From contig JACQVA010000097.1 in the NCBI GenBank assembly GCA_016210005.1, positions 1 to 64,000 of the forward strand: a stretch of 64,000 bases of DNA. The letters are read 5' to 3'. This DNA is from Deltaproteobacteria bacterium (GTDB lineage: Bacteria > Desulfobacterota > Binatia > HRBIN30 > JACQVA1). The notes below the pieces were generated by a model that did not search any database, had not been told where the DNA came from, and saw nothing but the letters and a program-made list of their open reading frames with translations. Made by a program: the position numbers and the translations under genes. This document shows, piece after piece, positions 20,161 to 28,300 of the stretch (position 1 is the stretch's first letter; the number at the start of each line of letters is the position of its first letter).

Positions 20161-21393
20161 ATGGCTCGTGTCATTCTGCATGCCGACATGGATGCGTTCT
20201 ACGCGGCGGTGGAGCAGCGCGATCGCCCGGAGTTGCGCGGCCGGCCGGTGATTGTCGGCGGGCTCGGTCCGCGCGGCGTTGTTAGCGCGGCCTCGTATGA
20301 GGCGCGGGCATTCGGGGTTCATTCCGCCATGCCGGCGGTCGCGGCTCGCCGGTTGTGCCCCCAGGGCGTGTTCCTGCCGGGCCGCATGGCGCACTACGTC
20401 GCGGTCTCGCGCGAGATTCAGGCGATCTTCGAGGAGTTCACCCCGGAGGTGGAGCCGCTGTCGCTCGATGAGGCGTTTCTCGATGTCACCGCCTCCTTGC
20501 GGTTGCTGGGGGCGCCCGCGGATATCGGCCGGGAGCTGAAGGCGCGGGTGCGCGCGCGCACGGGCTTGATCGTATCGGTCGGGATCGCGCCGTCGAAGAT
20601 GGTGGCGAAGATCGCCAGCGCGCTGAGCAAGCCCGACGGCTTGCTCGAAGTCCAGCCCGGGGAGGTGCCGGCGTTTCTGGCGCCATTGTCGATCGAACAG
20701 CTCTGGGGGGTGGGGCCGGTAGCGCAGGAGCGGCTGCGGCGCGCCGGCTTACACACCATTGGTGATATCGCGCGTGCGGGTGCGGCGGTGCTGCACGAGC
20801 GGCTGGGCGGATTCGGCGTCGAGCTGTGGCAGTTGGCCAGCGGCGAAGACGGCCGGCGGGTCGAGGCGGAACGCGAGCGCAAGTCGTACGGCGAGGAGAA
20901 CACCTTCGAGCGCGACGTCAGCGATGGCGAGCCGCTGCGGCAGACCATCATCGCGCATGCCGAAGCGGTGGCGCAACGGCTGCGGCGCGATCAACGGCGC
21001 GGCCGCACGGTTACCTTGAAAGTGAAGCTGGCGGAGCGCATCGGCCCCGGCCGTTATCCCTTGCTGACGCGGCGGCTGACTCTGCCGGAAGCAACAGATG
21101 ACGGCAAGGTGATCGGCGACGCGGCTCTGGGGCTGTGGCGGAAATGGGCGCTGAAGCGGCCGATTCGGCTGATCGGGGTCTCGGCCAGCGGCATCAGCGA
21201 GGCCGGCCCGCCGCAGCTCTCGCTGTTCGATGATGCGCCGGCGCAACTTGCCCGCAAGCGCGGTGCGCTCAACCGCGCGGTTGACGCCATCGTCGAACGC
21301 TTCGGCGACGCCAGCATCTCCCGCGGCCTGGCCCGTGCCGAGAAGGCTGCCCCCACGCTGTCGCTCAAGTCCCGCCGTAATTCACAATCGTAG
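20161..21393 (+). CDS. dinB: DNA polymerase IV (Y family)
   Basis: Translesion polymerase for bypass of damaged template, 410 residues. The catalytic acids lie in HADMDAFYAAVEQ near residue 7 and in SLDEAFLDVT near 100. It has the steric-gate region YEARAFGVHSAMP, helix-hairpin-helix contacts in EQLWGVGPVAQERL, and a little-finger domain. A QLSLF clamp-binding motif occurs near residue 355, followed by about 50 further residues. Start ATG 20161 is clear. It follows the DUF3106 gene by 24 bp on the same strand. No LexA-type box was identified by eye. Confidence 0.95.
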   Translation: MARVILHADMDAFYAAVEQRDRPELRGRPVIVGGLGPRGVVSAASYEARAFGVHSAMPAVAARRLCPQGVFLPGRMAHYVAVSREIQAIFEEFTPEVEPLSLDEAFLDVTASLRLLGAPADIGRELKARVRARTGLIVSVGIAPSKMVAKIASALSKPDGLLEVQPGEVPAFLAPLSIEQLWGVGPVAQERLRRAGLHTIGDIARAGAAVLHERLGGFGVELWQLASGEDGRRVEAERERKSYGEENTFERDVSDGEPLRQTIIAHAEAVAQRLRRDQRRGRTVTLKVKLAERIGPGRYPLLTRRLTLPEATDDGKVIGDAALGLWRKWALKRPIRLIGVSASGISEAGPPQLSLFDDAPAQLARKRGALNRAVDAIVERFGDASISRGLARAEKAAPTLSLKSRRNSQS

Positions 21394-21772
21394 CGCCGGC
21401 GCCGATACCGGCCGGAGTCCGCCACGTCGCATCTCGCAAACGGGCCACCCTGGTTGACCGCCTGGCCTGAAATCCGGCCGCGGCTCTACAGTGGCCACCG
21501 TTCCGGAGGTGCGGAGGTGCGCGAAAGCACGCGCCGGCTTCGGGGGATTTCCCCCAGCGAAGAGGGGATTCACCCAAGACCGGTCGCGGTTGCCACGCCA
21601 GCGGTCCGAGTGCGTACGCGGATGGCTGTGGGGCATGACTGTTGCTCCCGCAAACTGGCTGGGATGTTAGGCCGAGAAGTCCGAAGAGCCGGCGAGGAGG
21701 CGTGATCGGGAGACACGTTGAAGCTGTTGCGACTCGTCCCCGGATTTCGCACCCGGCTGGAGTTGCCGCAAG
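21394..21772. other. 379-bp non-coding spacer before the cytochrome genes
   Basis: No convincing gene. It contains a stem-loop at 21538-21562 (cttc-ggggg arms, loop attt, ccccc, then gaag), a doubled cggaggtg near 21505-21518, and a moderately GC-balanced stretch before the cytochrome ATG at 21773. No c-di-GMP or cGAMP (GEMM) riboswitch core was found, although such switches precede some Geobacter cytochromes. It probably holds the dinB terminator and the promoter of the cytochrome operon. Confidence 0.5.
21538..21562 (+). terminator. Stem-loop, possible dinB terminator
   Basis: A nine-pair stem (cttcggggg pairing with ccccc and gaag, with a three-base bulge) around an attt loop. It lies about 145 bp after dinB. 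There is no T tract, so it may instead be a leader structure of the cytochrome transcript. Confidence 0.3.
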
Positions 21773-24700
21773 ATGAACAGGGGCACACAGAATACCAAGC
21801 CGCTCTTCATCCTATCCCTTCTGGGTATAGGAGTCGCTGTGTCGGCCCTGACGCTCGCTAGTAGCGCTTTCGCGCGGGGTCCGATCTACCTCAAAGATCC
21901 AAGCGGCAGCGCCGTCGCCGCGGGTAGTAGCACGCCGTACAGCCCGAAGATGACGTGCTCCGGTGCGACTGCGGACGCCGTGCAGTTCTTCGGTTCCCCG
22001 CCCGTGATCGGCAACGCCGGCTGCCACGCCAGCATCATAAATGGCTACGGTCTGAGCCAAAACGACGGAGAGTGCAAGGTTTTCGATGCCGGGGCACCCG
22101 CTTGGATCACGGTGAGCGCGGCCACTCAGGACGCATGCAACACCGCTGGCGGTATGTGGTTCCCCGTTCTCGGCGCCTTATACGAGAGCGATCCGGCCAG
22201 CGCCTCCAAGGACCACGGGGCGGGCTCGCCTGCGTATGCCGTGCCCTTCGCGCGCCACGGTATCTCCGCCGGCTATCACTTCCAGCAGGGGCGCGATGCC
22301 CAGTCGGGCGAGGCCCCGCGGAACTACTTCCGGCTGCCGGGATTCGCCAGCTCCCATGGGATGTTCGGCGGCTTCAAGGACATTTTCGGCCGCCAGCTCG
22401 CCTCCCCTAGTGACAGCTCGCCCGCGCTCTTCGATATGAGCGCGTATGACTTCGCCACTTCGCAGTGCGCCTGGTGTCACCCCGGCGGCGGTAACATGGA
22501 GTATGACCGGGAAGGATTCCGCTACGACGGGGTTGGCGGGCTGTTCCAGAGCGGACCCAACCCCAGCCCCAAGGAAGGTGACTACTACAGCTTCGACCCT
22601 AATACCGGCACACTCGTCTCCAAGGCCCCGGACTGGCAAGCCGGCGGCGCTGGGGAAATCGACTGCCTCATTTGCCACACCGAGACAGCGTACGGTTACA
22701 GCCATCTGGCGCGCAGTCATGCGCTGTCGGAACGAAAAGCCCCCGGATACGCCGCCTCGTTCGGACTCGCGGGTCCAGACGGCGCGAGCGGATACCTGAG
22801 CATCCCGGCCTTGGGCGGTAACGGTGTGAACCCCGATGTCAGCAGCATGACGTGGAACGAGCAGAACTGGTTCTTCAGCTGGCTCACTTACACCAGCGTC
22901 TCAGGTGTCTACATCGAGGACGCCCGCCCCATCCCTCCGAAAGAGGCTTGCGCCCAGTGCCACTTCGCCGACGCGAGCGTCACCGGCAACGGTCCCGCGG
23001 GCCAGCCTCTGGGCTATAGTTCCTTCCAAAAGATCCTGCTCGCGGGAACCGTTGACGACGCCGACATGGTGCTGCCGGGAGGCAAGAACAGCGTGGACTG
23101 GAGGATCTTCCACGGCCGCGCCGGCAGCGACAAGCGGGGCATGTCCATCAACGATGCCAACAACCCCGACGCGCATATTGACGCCGGCACCAACTGCTCG
23201 ACCTGCCATTATCTCTTGGGCGCCGCGGGCAACTATCAGGACCCCTGCCTCGTCTGTCACACCGAGTTCTATGGCGCTCCGTTCACCGATCCGGTAACGC
23301 CCGCGACCCCCGAGATATTCCCCGCCGTGACCGACGGTAGCGGCAACCTCATTCAGCCGGCGCGCGAGGTCTTCAAGATCGATCACCAGTTCGCCCGGGG
23401 CAACAGCAAGCCGGAGGGAGCCGGGACCGACCAGTTCGACAACACGGTGACCTGCCAGAGCTGCCACATCAACCGCACCCACCCCAACACCGGCTCCGCA
23501 CCAGACCCGGCTTCCGCGCACGCGGCTTTTCCTGCCCTGCATTTCGATCGCATCGATTGCAAGACCTGTCACATCCCGCTGGTGAACGGGCCGATGAAAT
23601 TGGACACGGTTGATTTCACCGCCGGCTACTATCAGCAGGGCGCGCGCGAGCAGCGCAGCGCGGCCCCGTCGGGCATCGGCTTCAAGCCGCTGTATGTCTG
23701 GCGGACCAAGACCCATGACGGCAGCGGCATGCACATTGTGCCGGTATCCGTGGTCAGCGTTGCCTGGTGGGGCGACGCCCTCTCGTGGAACCTCGACGGC
23801 AGCGCGGCGGCGCAGCGGCCGGTATTACAGCGCACGGCGCAAGTGGCAGCTGAGGCCCTGCGTGCCGCTTACGGTGACAGCGACGGCAACGGTACCTACG
23901 ATTGGCCGCTGAACCGCGCGCAAGGGGGCGACGTTGCCCTGATCGTCAACACGGCTCCGGAAGTGACCGACATGGTGGCGCGGCTGCGAACCGGCGGCGT
24001 CGCGGAGCCGGTCATGAACCTGTCCTTCGAGCAGCAGACCGTCAATCATAACGTGGCGCCGAAATCGTCCGGCAGGATTCTCGGCTCGCCGGCCGGCGGC
24101 GGTTGCGTCATGTGCCACTCCAGCAGCGATCCGAATAGTCCCGACTACAGCATCAAGTCGGTGGGCTTCTTCGACAAGACCTTCACCCTCTTCGGTCAGC
24201 CCACGGACGGCGGCGCCGGGATCGTACAAACCGCCGTGAATATCGCCGGCAGTGCCACCGCGGCCGAGCGCATCAAGGCCGTGTTTGACACCAAGAGTGA
24301 TACCGGGAGCGCGGTGGTCATCGATTTGTCCGGCTCCCCCGGGAGCACCATTCGTAACACTCTCAATCAAGACGAGCTTCTGGGCCGCGCCGCCTACGCC
24401 GACCCCACCGTCGCCGGTGTCCCTTCACCTACCGCGATGTTCTCCTACGTTCTCAACGGGCTGAGCGTCGCCTTCGATGCCTCCGCCTCCTACTGCCCGA
24501 GCGGGAACTGCTCCTATTCGTGGAACTTCGGCGATTTGTCGGCCGGTTCGGGAGTGGCGCCGTCGCACACCTACGGCGCCGCCGGCACCTTCAGCGTGCG
24601 CGCCACGGTGCTGGACAACGTGAACTTCACCCAGCACACCAAGTCCTCGCCGATTTCGGTCGTGGCCGCCGACCTGCCGCCGCTGGCGAGTTCCGTGTTC

Positions 24701-25366
24701 AGCTTCGGCGCCGACACCTGGACGGCAACCCTCGTCGATGCCTCGGTGGATGACGACGGCGTGCGCCTGGTGACGGTGAACTGGGGTGACGGCACCATGC
24801 TGGCGACGGGATCGGCAGGGGATACCTTTACCCACACCTATTTGAACGTCGGTCCGTTCACGATTACCCACAAAGCCATCGACACGCTGGGCCAGCAGGA
24901 CAGTGAGGCCCTTACCGTCAGCCCGGCCTACTTCACTATTGCCGGTACCGTCGTGAAGAGCGCCACCGCTACTTGGGCCGGTGGTCAGTGCACCATCCAG
25001 TGTTCGACCCAGACGGTCTGCGCCAGAACCGCCGGCGCAAATCCACCCGGCTGCGGGGCAAATTGGAATGCGAGCGCCGGCCGCTGCGAGAAGCCGATAG
25101 GTACGGCTTACGCCAGTCACACCTTCGCCTCGACGCAGCAAGCCTGCACGGCCGTGGTCTCGGCCAGCGTTCAGGTGAAGAAGGGCACAAGCGTTGTCAG
25201 GACCGTCTATACGGCGGCCAATGGGACGTTCTCGGCCGGCTCGCTCAAGCCGGGCACATACACACTGACGGTGACCAAAGCCGGCTACAGCTTCACCGCG
25301 CCGGCGGCCACGATTGCGCTGGGGCCGAGCAGCCTGGGCAACGGCATCGCCGCCACCGCCCCGTGA
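21773..25366 (+). CDS. Secreted octahaem (or larger) cytochrome c with PKD domains
   Basis: A 1197-residue exported electron carrier. The signal peptide runs to about 35 (LASSAFA|RG). Eight CxxCH haem sites start at residues 232, 298, 393, 475, 492, 561, 596 and 778. A further His-preceded cysteine pair, C62 and C84-H85, could form an extended CX21CH site, because the flanking YSPKMTC and CHASIINGYG match the surroundings of a normal first haem motif. Two PKD-like beta domains follow (about 885-970, YSWNFGD...HTYGAAGTF; about 975-1050, VNWGDG...HTYLNVG), then a Cys-containing linker and a carboxypeptidase-regulatory-like module (GTFSAGSLKPGTYTLTVTKA). The layout suggests surface display or release. 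The stop lies 16 bp before the second cytochrome, so they form an operon. Confidence 0.9.
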   Translation: MNRGTQNTKPLFILSLLGIGVAVSALTLASSAFARGPIYLKDPSGSAVAAGSSTPYSPKMTCSGATADAVQFFGSPPVIGNAGCHASIINGYGLSQNDGECKVFDAGAPAWITVSAATQDACNTAGGMWFPVLGALYESDPASASKDHGAGSPAYAVPFARHGISAGYHFQQGRDAQSGEAPRNYFRLPGFASSHGMFGGFKDIFGRQLASPSDSSPALFDMSAYDFATSQCAWCHPGGGNMEYDREGFRYDGVGGLFQSGPNPSPKEGDYYSFDPNTGTLVSKAPDWQAGGAGEIDCLICHTETAYGYSHLARSHALSERKAPGYAASFGLAGPDGASGYLSIPALGGNGVNPDVSSMTWNEQNWFFSWLTYTSVSGVYIEDARPIPPKEACAQCHFADASVTGNGPAGQPLGYSSFQKILLAGTVDDADMVLPGGKNSVDWRIFHGRAGSDKRGMSINDANNPDAHIDAGTNCSTCHYLLGAAGNYQDPCLVCHTEFYGAPFTDPVTPATPEIFPAVTDGSGNLIQPAREVFKIDHQFARGNSKPEGAGTDQFDNTVTCQSCHINRTHPNTGSAPDPASAHAAFPALHFDRIDCKTCHIPLVNGPMKLDTVDFTAGYYQQGAREQRSAAPSGIGFKPLYVWRTKTHDGSGMHIVPVSVVSVAWWGDALSWNLDGSAAAQRPVLQRTAQVAAEALRAAYGDSDGNGTYDWPLNRAQGGDVALIVNTAPEVTDMVARLRTGGVAEPVMNLSFEQQTVNHNVAPKSSGRILGSPAGGGCVMCHSSSDPNSPDYSIKSVGFFDKTFTLFGQPTDGGAGIVQTAVNIAGSATAAERIKAVFDTKSDTGSAVVIDLSGSPGSTIRNTLNQDELLGRAAYADPTVAGVPSPTAMFSYVLNGLSVAFDASASYCPSGNCSYSWNFGDLSAGSGVAPSHTYGAAGTFSVRATVLDNVNFTQHTKSSPISVVAADLPPLASSVFSFGADTWTATLVDASVDDDGVRLVTVNWGDGTMLATGSAGDTFTHTYLNVGPFTITHKAIDTLGQQDSEALTVSPAYFTIAGTVVKSATATWAGGQCTIQCSTQTVCARTAGANPPGCGANWNASAGRCEKPIGTAYASHTFASTQQACTAVVSASVQVKKGTSVVRTVYTAANGTFSAGSLKPGTYTLTVTKAGYSFTAPAATIALGPSSLGNGIAATAP

Positions 25367-25382
25367 GCAAGAGGGCGCCGCC

Positions 25383-28300
25383 ATGACCGGCGAATTGCCG
25401 TGCGCCCAGCAGCGCTTACCCGCAATCGGACGGCCAGCGCCGCTGTTGCTTGCGCGGTTGTGCGTCTTTCTCCTGCTGAGCGGCGGGGCGCTTCCCATCG
25501 CGGCACTCGACTATCCCCATAACGCCGCCAACAGTATTGACTGTCGCTCGTGCCATCAGGTGCACCAGGGAGTCCTGCCAAGCTGGCTGCCAAGTTCGGT
25601 GCAGCACGTGCCCGAGAACCTCGACAACACCCCGCGCAACTCCTGGTGTTGGAGCTGTCACAACGACATTGTGGCCCCATTCGTGAAGACGCACTCGAGC
25701 TTAGCGGTCGGCAGCAAGTACGGCAGTTGGAGTGTCGAGTGCACAACTTGCCACGAGGTCCACAAGCAGCGGCAGCTCCAGAGCTACGGTAGTGCGAGCG
25801 ACCTGTTCGCCGGCGTGTTGACGGCGGTGTCGCCGCAGACGATGACGATGGCGGGCGCCGGTTGGACTCCCGACCGTTGGGCGGGAAACATCGTCATCGG
25901 CGATATCGCGGATCGCTCCGTTAACTATCACATTGTGTCAAACACGATCGACACCCTCACCGTCACAGGGACAGTCGATCAGGCGCGTAGTCGCCCGGGC
26001 GACGCCTTCGCGATTGCTTACGGCGGGCTCATCCGGGCCACCGTCACGACGCCCAGCAGCGGTCCGCGAGCGGTGCGCTTCTTTGCCGATACCGGCTCCT
26101 ACTCCTTCGCCGACGGCGACAGTACTTACGACGGCATTTGCGAGATCTGCCACACGCAGACCGGCCACTTCCGCAACGACGGCAGCGCCCCCGATCAGAA
26201 CCACGCCAACATCGGCGGCGGGGCTGGACGCAAGTGCACCACTTGCCACACTCACGCGGCTGGGTTTGCATTTGCCGGGCACACCGGCGCTACCGGCGGC
26301 AGCTGCGGTACGGCCACCACCTGCCACGGCACCCAAGGCTCGCATGCAATCCACGTGGGGCCGCAGTTGGGGTTGGGCTGCGCCACCTGCCACGACACCG
26401 CCAACTTGCCGCTCTTCAATGACGCGCAAGACCTGGCGATCACTACGGCTTGCAGCCCCTGCCATAGCCCCGGTGGCAGCTACGACGGTGTGAACGATAC
26501 GGTGGTCGGCGCCAAGAACAACTGGGAGACCGGGGTCTATGCCGGGGCGGAGTTGAAACCCGGTAAGGAGCATTGGTGCATCACCTGCCACGACGAAGTA
26601 CCCTCGGTCGTCCAAGGCCGAAGCGCGCCGAACAAGGTGGGAAACAACAGCAGCTACGGGTACTACGTCACCGGACACGGCCGGCCGGCAACATACCCGG
26701 CGATGTCGTGGCAAGCCACCTCAGGTGACAGCGGCAACCCCGGAGCGAACCAGAGCTGCACCAATTGCCACGACGCCAGCGCGCCACACATCGGTGCCAG
26801 CAGCGAGCGGTTGCGTTATCCGAACAACCAGGACAACACGCTCTGCACCCAATGTCACGAACCGGGAGGCCCCGCGCACCACTCTCCGGACTTCTACACG
26901 ACGTCCGCAGCGTTCGAGACCTCGGCCCACGCCGGCGCGCTCTGTACCGATTGCCACGAGGTGCACGGAACCTCGTCCGCTGCGATGACGAAAGCCAACA
27001 AGGAAGGCCTCTGTGATTCATGCCACAGCGGTCACGCCGGTCACGCTCTTCATGTGGAGTTCGCAACCGGCGGCAAGAGCTATTCCCTCGAATGCGTCTC
27101 TTGCCACAATGTCCACATCGTGACCGGACTGACGTCGGCGGCGAATCCCAATGTCTCAGCACTGACCAGGTTCACCAACAATACCGCGGTGTGGGGGGAC
27201 AAGAACGGCCAGAAGATGAGCAACTACGCCGGCAGCGGCAAGTATCAGACGCCGAGCGGCGATGTTATGGATGGCACGCAACTCCCAGACTACGTCACCT
27301 TCTGTCTCGATTGCCACTCCACTCCGCAGGCGGAGTTCGGGCCGCACGGCAGCATCAGCTGGTCCAGTGACAACCATGGGCTCGTCTCTGCCAACGTCCC
27401 CAACGGGGGCGGCGCCGCCCCGAACTGGTTCTCGTTCGGCGTGGCGGAGGGCTGGGATGGCGACGATTGCACCGGCGCTCAGGCGCAGTGCTGGCCGGTT
27501 ATTCCGCGAGGGCGCGGCGAGATGGTCTGGTCGCGCTCCGCTTACGCCCAACAGGAGCGGATCGCCGGCGTCAACTTCGTGCTGTCGTGCAGCGACTGCC
27601 ACGTTACGCACGAGGCCGGAATCGGCGCCAAGATGAGAGCGACGATCAACGGCAACCCCGGTGGCCGCTCACACAATACGCTCTGCAACGCGTGCCACTA
27701 CTATTACTCGGATTGGCACGCCGGCATGTCGTGCGGTAACGCCGGTTGTCACAACGCCGGCAATTGGGGTCCGCGGGATTGCGACAATTGCAACACTATC
27801 CATGGCATGTATCACGCGAGCGGCGCCGGCTCGACTCGGACATGGAACGGAGCGCTCGTGCTCGATCTCCGCTTCGAGGGCGGCCTGAACGACTCCGGCA
27901 GCTTCCGGCTCCACGGTCGCTGGTACTCAGCCGCCGGCTCATTCGCCGCCGGCAGGGTCGGCCAGGCGGCAGTGTTTGGCGAAGACGTCGGCGTGGCAGT
28001 CGGCACCAAGGACAACTATTGGTCCACGGACGAAGGCAAGCACGGCACCTGGAAATATACGGAGATGAAATACGCCACCACGCTCGAAGCCTGGGTCAAT
28101 CCGAACGATGACAGCAAGAGCGAATATACGATTTTTCGTAAACACACCGGCTACGACTCGGGGGGGTACGGCTTCTCGCTGAAACAAGTCGGCGCCACTC
28201 TGCGCGCGGCTTTCAACATGCAGGCCGACAACAACGGCTTCGCTCAGGGCGGCGCCGCCGGGGTGCGCGGCGCGTACAGCGCGGTCGCCGTACCGCTCAA

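Noticed and set aside
21394-21772. GEMM (c-di-GMP/cGAMP) riboswitch before the cytochrome operon
   Set aside because: No match to the conserved core was seen; the obvious stem-loop has no tetraloop/receptor elements.
24425-25498. 357-residue minus ORF opposite the cytochrome
   Set aside because: Antisense shadow with composition typical of reversed GC-rich coding.
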